From NCBI GenBank assembly GCA_023053575.1, contig JAKZAP010000016.1:12542030-12606029 (forward strand): 64,000 nt of DNA. Reading direction: 5' to 3'. The translations under genes were made by a program, and so were the position numbers. Shown here piece after piece: positions 13,201 through 28,200 of this stretch (positions are counted from its first letter, which is position 1; each line of letters opens with the position of its first letter). Source of the stretch: Branchinecta lynchi. Taxonomy: Eukaryota; Arthropoda; Branchiopoda; Anostraca; Branchinectidae. Under the pieces are notes generated by a model. That model did not search any database and had not been told where the DNA came from. It saw only the letters and a list, made by a program, of their open reading frames with translations.

Positions 13201-16200
13201 CATGTACTATTTGGGGCGTACTTTTGTAATACTCCTCCTTATGAGGAGCGCAAAACGCGCTAGTTAACCTCGGGAAAAACGAGAAACGTCGGCCGATTGA
13301 TGACTCAAATCATATGTCAACGAATCGAACGGCGATCATTGGGGACAGCTGTGGTGACGCTTCCTGCTCTTCGCTAGGAACACGGCGATTCTTCACCGGC
13401 ACGAAAAGTGAGTCGTCAAGAGTATCTAAGAGTGATCAGCCCTTAAACTGAATGAACTCGTACTTCTCTTACATACCTATTTTTCATCTGACGCTTCTAA
13501 TATATTGAAGCTGTGGTGAGTAAAAAGTAAAGTGGTTGAACTCAGCAAGGTCGTGAGCTGTCAGTTGTGGATTAGTTTTATCGCACATTGTATAGTACTT
13601 GCTCACATTAAAAAAGATAATGGTTTGACTCGAGGGTATAATAGTGATAAATACAACAAAATGATTTGCGGCAAACCGGTTGCACCAAGGAGGTTGGATG
13701 GAAACATTCATTTCGAACCCCCTTCTTTTTTGAATGAATGAATGAATGAAGGGTTTATTAAAAAAAATGGAATCTTCAATGCCCAGAGGCGAACCTGTAA
13801 GGGACTAATTACCCTCAAAACAAAACATTAATAAAAACAAAACTTGGACAAAAATAAAGGAAAAAGGGAAAGAAAGAAAGAAAGGAGCTTGACTTACGTG
13901 GTCTGGGACGCCCAACCAGAAAAACAACCAAAAAACAACAACTCATTTTCAACCAGAATCACTACTAACTATCCAAAACAAAAACTTAATGATACAACAC
14001 AACTTAAACGGCTGAGAATAACGCATCAAATTCATATACAGCAAAACAATGAACCTTTAACATGCTACGAAAATCTGATAAAACACTACATGACCTACAC
14101 TACATGAATGTGTGAGGAACTTTCTGATATAAGTTTTTTTTTTCTTTAAATGGGGGAGGGGGGGGGGTACTTGGGGATTTGGAAAATTCTGGCAAGAATT
14201 CGAGCCCGCGACCGTACGACCTGATTGTTTATCCGTAACATTAAGGTGCGTGCACACACAATCCTGAGACCGATGTGAATACTCTATATGATTGAGTTCG
14301 AAACACGCCAGTGGACCTGAGGAAGAACAAGAAATGTCACGCAAACGAACTCTCAAAAGTAATTCAAATCCTGTGTAAACCAATCAACAACGTTTACTGT
14401 CGTGACTTTTCTTGCTCTTCGCTGTGCACGCGGCGATTCTTCATCAGAACAAAGAGTTAGCCATCAAGAGTATTTCCTGCTTTGCTGCGAAGTTTTGACG
14501 CATCTTAAGCCAGATTTCCCCCTAGCAACGCGAACTTCGTATGCGAAATCTGTCGTAGCCTACTGCCTTTAGTAATGGGAACTAAGTTTGGAACGTTTAA
14601 ATAGTTGCAGGGTAGATCCTCGGGTAGATCTGTCGCATGAGAGAGCGGTATACTTAGAAACTATCATAGCATAACTAAATTCAGTTTCACATACACATAC
14701 TACGATTCAGCATTGAAAACCGAGGTAAAACAGGGCACAAACGAGTTCCCATTACGATTAGTGCGGACTTTAGGGAATGGAAGTTTATTTTGCAATCGAG
14801 TTCGATTATTGGAAAGGTTTGTTTGCTGTGGCAGTGACCGGTGGCTCGTATTGGCTAGGGCTATCGGCGGGAGTTGTAACTCTCACTAGATAATAAGAAT
14901 TTGTTAGTGTTCAATACTCTATATGACTAACACTAACTCAGAGAAACACCAGTGAATCTTGGGAAAACGAGAAACGTCACCCAAACGAATTCACAAAATT
15001 GACTCGGATTTGATTTAAGCCAATCACAGGCGTTCGTTGTGGTCAGGTTGCAGTGAAGTGTTTGGCTCTTCGCTCGGCACAAGGCGATTCTTCGTCGGCT
15101 CGAGGAGTTAGTAATCAAGAGTGTAGGATCAAAGTGATGCAGCTCATGACTGTGAATGTCACATGTGTGACAGGCTATTTGGGCTACAGCATCGGCATGG
15201 TCACAGTTTCTATATTCGCAACTGTAGTCATGATTTTATTTTGCCTTATTTATTTTTTCAGTATTTCCCCCCCCCCCCTTTGTGGGGAGGTTGGGGATGG
15301 GCTGGAGCATTTTCTGAATAGTTGCCAAAGTTTGGTAAATTTGAGGGATATATTTTTTTGAGGGGGTGTACCTCTGCTCCCTGTTTTTTTGGGGGAGTAC
15401 TTCGAGAGATTCAATTATTGCGCTATGTTGTTTATAGAGAAAGCCGTGGAGGCGCGGAAGGCAGCGACTTGAACCTGTTGAGTGTTATTGGTTTTCTTTT
15501 TTGTTTATTTTTGTGTTTGTAGTTGTGTTATATGGCCACTGGCTTTTAAATAGTATATATATATATACGTATATATATATATATATATATAATAATAATA
15601 TATGTAATATAATATTTATTTGTGACCCACTGTACAGATTTAAGATAGTGGAGTAATGAAAGAAAAGAAAAGAAATAAAGATAGTACAACATATCACACA
15701 CAACAACAAAAAAGCACTCAATGAAAAAGCCGGATGAGGCCGTGGTGCGCACCTAGGCGGAAACACGCGCCAGCACCAATATTGGTGTGCAGATTTTCCA
15801 GCGAACATAAGATGTCGCTAGCTCCGTAACGATTTACAAGGCGTCTATTTCGGACCGATCTGGGTAAATACAAAAGGAATTTGCAATATCGAAAATAATC
15901 CACCCTCATTTGCTTAAGATCAGTCTTTGTAAATATAGGATATAAACCAGACGCAGACAAAACGGCATGGTCGCAAAAACTAGAATAAAGTTTAGCCAGT
16001 CCACGTCTGCTGAAACGACCACGATTAGCAACGATTTTTGCGTACTCGATTCTTAATTTATCTTTAGTATCAGATAAAAACTTCCTCCGGATACTAGCAA
16101 GAGAATCACAAACAGATATACCCAGCCACTTAAACATCTTTACTCTGGGTACAGCAAAACTCCCGCAATTCAAAGAACTGGCACATTGATCATTATTGAA

Positions 16201-19200
16201 AGACAAATATTCACACTTAGCAATATTTAAAGCAAGGCCAATATCTTTAAACAGAGATCCAACCAGACGAACGTTTCGCTCAAGTGAGCTTTTTGATCGG
16301 CTAATCAGAAGGAGGTCATCAGCATATGCTACATAGGAAAGTTCACTGAACCCGAAAAAACAACTCGATGGGATCTTGGTCAGAACACTTGCGATACAAG
16401 CATTAAATATGTACGGCGAAAGGACACCTCCTTGTCTGACCCCGCACTTCACTGGAATATTCCCGAAAATATGACCGTTAGATTTCAGTCTCACATACGA
16501 ATTAGAGTACCAGAAACGTAGCACAGATATAATTGAAATGTTTATACCAAGCTGATACAGTGACAGCAGAGCTTGTGAATGGACAACGGTGTCAAACGCT
16601 TTAGAAATGTCCAAAGCACAAATATGTAATGACTGGCCTTTGGTATGCACGTCTTTGAGGAGAACAGCAAGCGCCCTGTGTGCATGCTGGCATCCAATTC
16701 CCTTTTTAAAACCAAACTGATTGGCATCATAATTTACATGATCAATGACAGATGGGAGTAGTACATACTCAAAAACTTTACTGATATTACAGGCAACAGT
16801 AATTGGCCGGTAAGAATCACATTTATTTGGATCTTTCCTTCTTTTTAACACCGAAGTTACAGTCCCACAAAGAAAACAGTCCCACAAAGAATACAGTCCC
16901 ACAATATATATATTCCCGGTCTAGGTTCTCCAAAAGTGCATATCTCTATGTCGTGACCATCTGGTCTGGCCTTTTGTCATTCAGTGCATGACAAATAAAA
17001 CACCTTAGACGAAAAATGAAAAGAAAGTGATTTTTGAGTTCATGTATGAGCTGGTGATGCGAGAAAATGGTGAAAAGAGTTACGTGCTCGATTGACTAAA
17101 TTTTCGATTTCGGACTATTCGGGTGTTCTCGAAACAGTTTTGGTTTTCCCGGATTTGCTGCAAAAATAGCGAGTTGCCCTTTTTCTTTCACTGACTGATT
17201 TTATTCACGGAATTCGTGTGGTTTCGTTTTTTTTTTTAGTTTATTTTCTAAATTCATCTAAAATAGTAAATATTTGGGTATTCTCGATCCAGTTTTGATT
17301 TTCACGGATTTACTGCAAAAATAGCGAGTTGCCTTTTTCTTTCACAGATCGCTGATTTTCCTCACATAATTTGTATGATCGCTAAATTTTTTTTCTGTTT
17401 TCCTCTAAAATTAGTAAATATTTGAGTGTTCTCAATACAGTTTTGGTTTTCCCCGCTTGACTGCAAAAACAGCGAATTGCCTATTTCTTGATCTGATTTC
17501 TCTGATCACTAATATTCGATTTTTTTTTTCATCTTCCTGTTTTCTCTAAAAATAGTAAATATTTGGGTGTTCTCGATACAGTTTTGGTTTTCTCGGGTTT
17601 GCTGCAAAAACAGCGAATTGCCCATTTCTTTCCCCTTTTTTCGCGGATCACCGATTTTCTTCCCAGAATTTGTGTATATTCAATATGCTATTTTGTTTCC
17701 TGTATTCCACAAAAAAGATAGAAAATATTTCGGTGTTCTCCATACAGTTTTCATTTTCCCGGGTTTACTGCAAAAATACAGAATGGTCCTTTTCTTTCAC
17801 TGATGGTATGGGTGCGTGACGTAGGCTATAGGATTTCCTCCTTTGCTCCATAATTTTGAAGCATCGCGCGCACGTTTTCCCGGAGTGGTGCGAATTTTGC
17901 ATCTGTATTTTTGCATACATCTTATTTACGTATAGCTTAATTTTTTAACGAATGTCGATCACAACTTCAAATTCGAAAATCAGACTGTCTGTGTGTCTTA
18001 CTTAACTGATTCGTTCGAATTCCGCACAGGAATCTGCGGGACACAATTGTGGACCTTGGTCAAGCTCAAAAATCTTGTTTCTACTCCCCTATGTTCGTTG
18101 AAGCACAACACTTACTCGAAATGATCTTCTCACTATAAAATGGCTCAGAAATTTCGTTTTTCGAAAATACCTTACCGCCTTGAAATGTGCGATTCTCTTG
18201 TTGGCGCTTATCTATACTCTCTCCTATCCAGATTTCCCGCCCTTGGAAGTGGGTAGCTCGACGCAAAATATTTGAAATCTGTAATTCCGTTTTGAAAAAT
18301 GGAAAACCAGGATAAAGAAAACGAGTCCCAAAACACAAGATAAACCAGTTGCGATATCCCGATGAAAAATGTGTAGCCTGCGTAGTAGTATGGTAGTAGT
18401 CTGGTGTACGAAAACGTTGCATCTGGTACTATGTAATAGCAAAGAATACTATCATTTAATGTGCCTCAGACTAGTCCAGTCTTATGTAGTACTATCCAGT
18501 AGCATCCTGTCTTGCCATAGTAGCATCCAGTCTTGCTAATAGTAGCATATAGTAGTATGCAGTAACAAGGTAGCCTTGAAGTAGAAGCATGTAGTAGCAT
18601 CGTTAGTACTGCATGCAACTTTTTCGTACTACTTCATAGTAGCCTACTATTCTGAGATAAATTTTTCATCTGGATGTCTTCCAAAATGACAGACACATTT
18701 TGAAGCTTCTCATGTCCTTCTTTTTGAACGACTTGTCGCTGGATCCTGACCTTTCGTCAAAGTTAGCGCTGCTTGACTTGCAAACTGGGCTCGGCCGAAA
18801 AAATTGCTAAAAAGTAGGTGGAAAACGAAACATTGACCAAGTTTCAGGGCTTCTGAAGTTTGTAGTTCCACTGAATTATAATAGAATAGAATAGAATAGT
18901 GTTTATTTAGCCTCAATGGGCCATACAGATTTTATAAACACGGCATACAAATATATTAATGCATTGGAAACATAATGATCCTAGGGCAAATACATAAACT
19001 ATCTTCTATTTAAATTCCCACTGACATAATCTACCACCGTTTTAATAACGTTGCCTTTAGTCGATGTCAATATACCAGGGAAGAGCAACCCTCTCCCAAA
19101 CTGATCCGGTAGAGGAGACTCCTGGCACTGGTGTCCTCTCGGACACCTGTAATTATCAGACTGTCAGAAGTTTCATAACAGATAGCGTATAACACTTTCA

Positions 19201-22200
19201 AAAATAACAAATTTTCACTTAGAAATAAAGTGTTATGACCAATTAAGTTTACACTATTTCGTGCCTAGATCTCCAACAACAGCTTCAATTGGTAAAAATA
19301 CTAACGGGAACGAAAAAAATATAACAGATAACGTCCCAAAGTGTTATCTGTTGAAACAGCGCAACCTTCTGTTGTCGATATGTAACTTCTGACAGTGTAG
19401 TATTTTTACCTATTGAAGGTGTTGTTGGAGATCGAGGCAAGAAATAACATAAACTTAATTGGTCATAACACTTTATTTCTGAGTGAAAAGGTGTTATTCT
19501 CGAAAGTGTTATGCGCAATCTGTTATGAAACTTCTGACAGTGCAACGATTAACCCATCCACGAAAGGCAGAATACGTACAAGGGGTCCTTTAGGTCCCTA
19601 ATATCCAGTGCCTTCGTTTAAATGTGTCTTCTTCTTTAGGTGTCAGTGCTCCTCGCGTCGGTGTCTCTGGGCCACTCCCGTCTCCCCGTCTTGTGTCCGC
19701 AGCCGTCCACAGGGATCTTGGATATCACGACCACGCGGTCACTGTCTTCTTGTTGGCCTGGGGCCAAGCCGTCGACCACGATATGACCCTCACTGCTGAC
19801 AGCAAAGGTAAACTAAACCATATTATCACATATTCGTTTAAGAGCGGGGTAAACTACAAAAAAAACAAAAGGGACAACACACTAGGCAGATACACAAACA
19901 GCAAGGAAAAAATAAGAAGGATAAGGCTGGATACGAGTTAAAGTAAAAACATAGCCAATTGATCAGTTAATCTAGCCCATTGTCTACTATTAAACTTACA
20001 GTAAATATTTGAATACTTTAAAACTAGGCTGTGGTTTCAACAAATAACCCACGGTTTTGGCTGTTTAAGCATTTTCCAAGAACCGTTGACTTACAGTGAA
20101 AATAGGGAACAAATTTGTATAACCGTTTTTTCTGATGGAGAAACTTCTCGCAGGCAACCGTCGACAGCGGAATACACATCGAAGGTGGCAAAACACGGGA
20201 AGTGAGAAAATCAGTGTGGAATTTTGTTAGAGGGGTTAGAATGTACCGTCCGAAATTGGAGTCTCCGGGTGTAGAAACGGATGGAGTGACTACAGAAGTA
20301 GGTTGCGTTAGTATTATAGGTAAGACAGGTCCTTTAAAAAAAGAAAACATGCAGAATCAAGATAGTTTATCAGCTCCCGGCTCCGATTGGGAATCCGCAC
20401 GCAAACATATGAATAAAACCCTAATGGTTAGGATTTGACTAGGAACAAAACAATATTATTACGGGACCGGGCAAAAGCCAGCAATATAAAAGACGGCATC
20501 GGCCAGACCGGAAAGTTCCAGTTTTGTCTCCTGCCGAACCTTTTGTTCTTGTGGGCCGTGTTTGACATCATTTTACCTAAGTTACTATTTGACTGGTGCT
20601 TTGCAGAAGTATTTGCCATGTTTGGTTCTGATCAATTTCAAAGTATGTAGTTCAAAGTATGGTACATTGAAAAGTAACATACCTCTACAGTAGAGTCATA
20701 GGGTATTTTCACAAGGATATTGTAAATTTGCTGCAATTCTTTGGACGCCGCTAACTTTCGGGAAAAGAGTGCTAAAACAACTGACACGAAAGAGCGACAA
20801 TAAAAAACAAAATAACGGCAGATGCCTTTAATTTGCCTTTATTTTGCTTAAATATTTGTTTCAGTCAGTTCTGTGGATAAATATTTGCTAAGTTTGAATT
20901 TTGTCATGTTTTTCGGCCCCGCACTTGGTAAGTAACCTATACCTACTGCACTATAATTACATTATGTGACGTGTTAGCATTTTCATGACTTCGAACTATG
21001 CTTTGACAGCTGGGATTGTGAGGAAATTATGACAGTTATGGTGTTGCACCGTCACCACTTTGCTGCACGAGGCACGCAGCGTGTTTGCCGTTGCTGCGTG
21101 TGGAATGTTGGACAGATGAGACCTCGACTAATGAATTATAATTTGCGCAGAAATAGCTCTTTAAATAATCTGTATATATGTAAAATACAAGCGAAGAAGT
21201 TACTTACAAATTTGGATGCCAGGGCATCCAACAAAGCTCGTGGGGAGTACTTGAAGTTCTACTTAAGCACAAAAACGAAGTATTTGGGTTTGACTGAATT
21301 AAAACTTTCAGGACTACTGAGATTAGTACTTTACTTAAGTCAATAACTAGGTACTTGCAGCTCCAGTCACCAACAGATTTTGTTTCAAGTACGTTCTGCT
21401 TACATCAAATCGATTTGCACATTGGAATGCTTATGGAACGCTCTACTTGATAACAATAATCCGAAATGGTCAAACGCATTGTGACTAATGTTAATCCCAC
21501 GTTGGGAACGGTTTTCAATCAACATAATCCTAGAATAATGAACTTTATTTCGCAAAAAAAAAAAAAACCTATAGTCTTTTGGCATTCGGTAATGAGATTT
21601 TCTTTTAATTTCATATTCTCTTTGCAGACTCAGCGACTGACGAAGATCCTATTTGCTGTGACATTGAACCTGAGAAGAGCCATCCATCTTGCATGCCTAT
21701 CGAAATCCCATCCAGTGACAAGTTCTACTCTCTCTTCAGAAGGAGATGTCACGAATTTGCCAGATCTGCTGCTTCTCTCAAGTTCGAATGCAAACTAGGT
21801 AAGCCGTTAAATCCTGATTCTTTTGTGGTGTCTAAGACACCCATGAATCCGAAAACACGCCCATTACGGCTGCCATTTCACGAGGGGAAGGACCCCTGTT
21901 CTTTCGGTGGTGTTCGTGGGTAGAGTTTTTCAGTCCGTCTTCGTCGGGGCAATTCGGATTAGTTTGTCTCTTGTTCGTCAGTGAGGTCAACTTTGCTACA
22001 ACCAATTTGTCGAGATAAAAGGGGAATAATAAAACCAGAACAGGGTTCCAGTCGCTCAACTCTTAAGGAAGAAAAGGGTTAGAACCCCGACGAAGAATTT
22101 ATCTCAGAATAGTAGTGTGAAGTGGTACCAAACAGTAGCATGCAGTAGCCTACGAACTGATGCTACTACATGCTTTTATATCAAGGCTACCGTGCTACTG

Positions 22201-25200
22201 CATGCTACTATTAGCAAGACAAGATGCTACTGGATACTATTATGATTGTCCCAGTCTGAGGCACATTAAATGATAGTATTATGTACGGAGAGAGACAGAT
22301 CCCCATATTTACAAACTATCATAGCATAAATAAATTCAATTCGTTACAAATTATAAATAACAAACATATAAATAACAAACAAATACTACGACCTCAGCAT
22401 TGAAAACCGAAGTGAAAAAGGGCACAGACGAGCTCCCGTAACGATTAGTACGGACTTTAGGGGGTAGAAGTTTATTTTACAATCGAGTTCGATTATTGGG
22501 AGGGGCTGTTTCCGGTAGCACCGACCGGGTGGCTCGTACTGGCTAGAATAGATTTGCCAAAATGCAAAATCAGGTTCAAGTCGGACTTTAAGCGGTGATA
22601 AATTCAGTTTCGCAAGAGCTTGTTCGTAGTGTATGTCGTGTACTATTACATATCAATATATGCAACTTATTTCATACAACTATCATATAGCTACGCAGGC
22701 TATGAATTTTTCAGCGGGTTCGTGCCCCTCGTTTTTCACGCCTGCTTGCTGCTGCATACCTACCTTAGCTGAGGCTAGCCCTCAGTTTTTGTTCTTTTTT
22801 GCCATTCATGTTCACTTAGTTGACACGCTTTGGTGGCAGATCAGACTCTAAAATAAGATTTTACTATTATAATTAGGCGGAATGGGAAATTGAAAGAATT
22901 AAAAAAGTAAATATTATAGACCTTCAGATCTACTTTAAAGGACCCGTCGTACCTTTAATGCCAATGTAACCTACTTCCGTAATCTATCCATGAATGCTTA
23001 AACCCGGAGATTCGAATTGAATACAGTACATATTCTTACCCCACTAACGATATTTTTCACACTTGTCTTGTATTTTCTGTTTTCGCTGCGTAAGGTGCTC
23101 CCAGCGACTCTCCAGTAAGTTTGTCCGTGTTTCTGCTTGAATTCAGTGGGCCAGGAGAAAGGCTTGAAACAGCAATAGTCGTGGATACTTGTTTTAAAGC
23201 AGTTTGCTTTCAACAAAGTATTCAACATTTTTAGAACAATGGAACGGAAACAATGCGAGGTGTGCTTTATGAATTTTTTATTTACGGGACTGCTTTATTC
23301 AGTCCATAAGACCATAACAACAACAAACAAACATACACTAAAAAAGACACTGAAAAAAACAAAATAGACACTTTAAAGTTTAACTGAAAAGCAAACTTAT
23401 TTTTGTTTCATTTAGTTGAATACGCCGAGTAATTTGGATTCTGCTAAGAGATTTTTTTTATTTTCCACTATCTGCGCTCGTAGTGACGTTCAGAGTATCT
23501 CCGGCTGTCCCCAGAGCGTAAATTCTACTATGACGCGGAATATTTGAATCGGCACACAGATGCGGCTTTTTAGTGGGCGGTGATAAGCTTGGCGAATACT
23601 GCTTAGTGCCTGAACAAAAAAATATTCATAAATCCTTTTCGTCAAGCATCCGACACAGGCAGTACCACAAATCTGACAGGGAAATTCCACTATTTGAAAA
23701 TTGGTTATTTGTGAATAGTGGAGCAACAAAGTAACGCATTTTCATCGGGTCTTCAAGCCTCTCTAAGTAAATAAGTGAGCGGTAACATGACTGTCCCTTC
23801 TCTGCCCTTTTCAGTTAAACTTTAACTATTGCTTACATTTTTCAGGCCCGAGAACGCAGCTGAACATGGTCACCGGACCTATCGACGCAAACTTCGTCTA
23901 TGGATCGAACAGGGAAGCCTCTGATACCCTGAGATCATTCAGGGGTGGTCTGATGAAGACATTCCCGGCTTTTAAGGAACTCGGACTTAAGGACCTTCTT
24001 CCCCTCAGAATGGAAAACCCCGATGACGGTTGTCTTCGTCCCAGCCCGGATCTTTTCTGCTTTGCAGCTGGTGAGCGTACTTCACTGACTTTGATTTTAG
24101 ATTAGATTATATTACTTTTATTACAAACCTTTACATACCACGTAATCTGCATCACCTGCAGGGAAAGTCCCGGGGGACTTGTTAAAAAACAGGCGAAAAA
24201 CAAAATTCACATCTATTTACTAATGAAAACTGAATACTACTACTAGTGAAAAATAAATACAATACTACTAACCAGGCCCGTATCCAGGAATTTATTTCGG
24301 GAGGGAGGGGCCTTTCGGGGGGGGGGGGGGGTTGCCTGCGGGTCACACCAAAAAGTACAAAAAAGACATAGATCAGAGGAAGAACCTATAAAAATGAGTA
24401 TTTGTGTATATTTGGGGGGGGGGTTAACCCCCTACCCCCCTGGATACGGCCTTTACTAACACTACATTTCTAATTACTAAAACGAAGACTAAAGAGATGG
24501 GCGGATGTTGCTGCGGACTGTGAATACCCTGGGGTGGGATTGGGGATCTATGGTCTTGTATGCCTGGCTGTTCCAGTATAAACCAGCTGGTGGAACCCCT
24601 TGAAGCAAACTAGTTGTAGCAGATGTAGTTTATATTCCAGTGTTCTACACTGTAAGAAAAATCTTGTAGTATTTGCTACTGGGATTAATCTTGTCTCTAA
24701 AAAGATAATCTTATCTCTAATTCGGATTAATCTTGTCTCAGTAGAGATAAGATTAATCCCAGTAGCAAAAACTGCAGTTAACTTTAATCCGTACTCGGAG
24801 AATTTTTGTACAGTATACTTCCACAAGGCTCCTGCGTGACTTGTTTAAAAGTTTGCCCGGTTTTTGAAATGTACAGTCACGCTCATGCTGTTACCCTCAC
24901 TTGGCCCTCTTTGCGTTGTGAAAAACACGAAAAAAAAAATATCATAATCGATATTCCGAATCCGAATCCGTAATCAGGAATTAACCAAACCTGGCAAATG
25001 CAGAAATCATTGCAATCAGGATGGATAAAAGTGACATAAAGTTTGGAATTGTGGAATGGAACGTTCAGGGAGGTTGAGTGGACCAGTAATCTAGTTGAAA
25101 TGGGCCCTTTAAAGTCTTTGATTCATGTCGGCCGAGAAGGTGGGAGACACCGTCACTTTTCGATGGTCTGATTTTTTACCAGCACACTGTTACCTTTGTA

Positions 25201-28200
25201 TTCCCCAAAATCTCACCGTAGCCAACGTTATCCAGAAATTACTTGAGCACAATTCACTCTTGAACGCCAATCCGGCATTGCTAATTAACTATTCATTGAT
25301 CTCCTGACGCTTGTCAAAGAAGATCGTGTGGCGTGTAAGAGGAATAAAACAACTAAGTATATCACCATGTGGACGTTTAGATATGTCGAAGAAGAAATGA
25401 TTGGCCAGTTTGACATTTTTTTGGTCTCGGAATTACTTAGCTCAGTTTTGGAATCTTCAAGAAATCACTATAACGAATTTAGTATAATTTACGGTGTTTG
25501 TTTCCTGTGGTCTAGTTTACATCCTTAATTCTTTAGACTTCCGGGAATTAACAAGAAAAAAATACGTAAAGAAATCGATAATGCAAATAATTAGTTTAAT
25601 TTTTCAACACATTTTCCATATGCCTGCTACAATAAAAACCTTTTGTTAGATCCAAAGTCAAACTATAGTTGTTTTTTTATTATGTAGTTTCAGCTTAGTT
25701 TCGCTTAAAAGCTGTTTTATTTGTCCATTCCATTTGCTGTAGTTTCGAACCTGAAACTACAGAGCTCAAACTACAAACTACCTCGCCGACGTAGTTTGGT
25801 ATAGTTTGACTTTTCGAAAACAAGAACTCAATAAAACGCAAGTAAGACAAAACAAGAGTCAAACTACAAACTTTGACGAAACAGAAGTGAATCCAAAAAA
25901 CGCAACTTATGATTCCACCCTCCCCATGTTGGGCGCTTCCGACCCGTGTCGCTAGATGACCCAGCGGTCGGATCGAGCCGTTGCTTCATCTTGGGTCTTG
26001 GGTGTGGGGGGGGGGGGGGGGGGGGGGGGGGGTTCTAGACGTTGCAAGTGCTAGAATGCTTATGATATAACTCCTTTAATGGTAAGAGCAAAGTCCCAGG
26101 ATTCCAGAAAATAACCCGCGTTAAAAAAAAGGAAGTCGCGACAGTGGTTGATCTCATGGTTGCCATTTTCGTATAGGTGACGGTCGTGTTAACCAGCAGC
26201 CGATGTTGAGCTCCATTCACCTTCTCCTGCTCCGTGAACACAACAGAATCGCCACTGAATTTGGAAGGATCAATCCACACTGGGATGATGAGCGAATTTT
26301 CCAAGTAAGCTTTCCTCTTCTTTGTCCATTTTCTAGATTAGCCCTCAGGATTCGGATTTAAGGAAAAATCTGCTAACCCTGTGCTGCCTGGTTTTCAGAA
26401 AGTCTTTCTCCTTAACGGATGAGACTCCGTCTCCTTGCATTGAGCGCCACCTACCCTGAGGGAAACGTCGGGAGGAACCAGCTACTAGACGGTTCGATTA
26501 GTCTTTCGCCCCTATACCAAGCTCCGACGATCGATTTGCACGTCAGAATCGCTCTGGTCCTCCATTGCGGTCCTGCATTGCCAAAATTGCTGCGGTCCTA
26601 ATCTCCAAAATTGTTACAAGGAGAAAAGCACTCATACACACATCCTTAGTTTTTGGGGACAGTGCTTCAGCGTTCAGTTTTTGGGTATAATGGGTAAGCT
26701 ATGACAATTTTGAAGTGACTGATTTTAGTAAGATTCAGCATTAACCGTCATCATCGGGGGCACGCGTACAAGCTTACAAAGTCAAGATTCCACAAGGACG
26801 TTTTTAAGTGGGGTTTTGGCAACAGAATTGTTGATCCTTGGAACAGCCTTACCGAAGATGCGGTTAATGCTGAATCGATCAATAGTTCTAAGTGCATTGT
26901 TGATGAGATTTTTAACTCTGATCAGTTCAATTACTCAAAATTTCTTAGAGTTATTTAGAGGCGAAAACCTTTTCTCTTGCATTGTATTATTATTATTATT
27001 ATAATACTCAGACGTTAATCAATCAATCAATCAATCTTTATTATTCGATAAACATTCCTTACGGTATTCACAAAAATTTGTTATCTCGTCAAACATAACT
27101 ATATACAATTGCGCTTTTACGTAGTCAAAAATTAAATAATTACACAAGAACAAGAATTGCAACAAACTAAAACGCTAAAAATTCAATAAATAATATAAAA
27201 AAAAGGAAAAGAATTTTAAATTTCGCGTTGAAAAAACTCACAAAGGAGGGGACAAAACTTCTTTCGTACCGCGCATGAATTGCCCGAATGGGTTGGAGCT
27301 TAGGAACTGCTTGTGCTGCCATTCTCTGTGGCCTTATGCGGTCGGGAATGTGGGGAGGGGGAAGGATGTGCCGATGGTTGGGGTTTTCCAGTAGTTGTTC
27401 ACCAAACTTAGTAGAAAGTTGGTGTCTACGGTTTGACAAAGATGCGAGACCGAACTCGTTAAGAAGGGAAATGTACGGGATTTTGGGGGATTTTGATACT
27501 ATTAGTAAAGATTCACTAGGTTATATCCCAGCGGATGAGTCAGTGTCGGAAGTTTGGTCCAACCCCCCACCCCCAAAAAAAGTGAAAGTGTATTTATGCT
27601 GTAGATCTCCCCGTCTGTCTGCCTGTGTATTAGCACGGTACCCCCGTCAACCTTTTTAACCCGCATCATTAACTGAACATAGATTTGAACATTTTGTGTT
27701 ATGTCTGACAAGTCTTTGATATATTTTAACTATTATAAAATAACCTTTTTTTACATAACTAGTGGTAAATAGTGGATATATAGAAAAAAGAAAGAAACAC
27801 AACTTAAATTAAATTAGGATTCAAATTTACGCTTCCAACAGATTACACTTCAAACAAACGGACAAGACCGTGATGCGGAGAAAATGCGGTGACCGACAGA
27901 TTCCTATGCAGCTCGTCAAGTTTAACAGTTATATTAGTTACTGAAAATTTATTTATCATTTTTCGATTTTTATACCAAATTGGCAAGTAGAGGAGGAATT
28001 TACAGTTGCGGAAGTATGCTATTCAAATAGCTGCTACATCCTTTTTCTTCAGCAGGGGCTAAAGTCCAGAAAGGTAAAGGACCGAGTGGTCGCAGTAAGT
28101 GACGTAGAGCTTGGCCAGAGCTCTCCGTTTATATTTTCCGCGGTTGGCAACGATTTTGGCATATCCAGACTGAATTTTGTTTTTAGTACAAGAACCGCTT

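Noticed and set aside
13257..15125. GAAACGTC words in the GCGATTCTTC repeats as another hammerhead family
   Set aside because: Only one copy has CTGAGGA before it, and there is no room for stem II between the two boxes.
16803..16991. 62-codon plus frame over the LINE A 5' end
   Set aside because: Antisense shadow of the LINE frame and its junction repeats.
19808..21627. Search for an extra peroxidase exon in intron 3
   Set aside because: Exons 3 and 4 join in phase with continuous family sequence, so nothing is missing.
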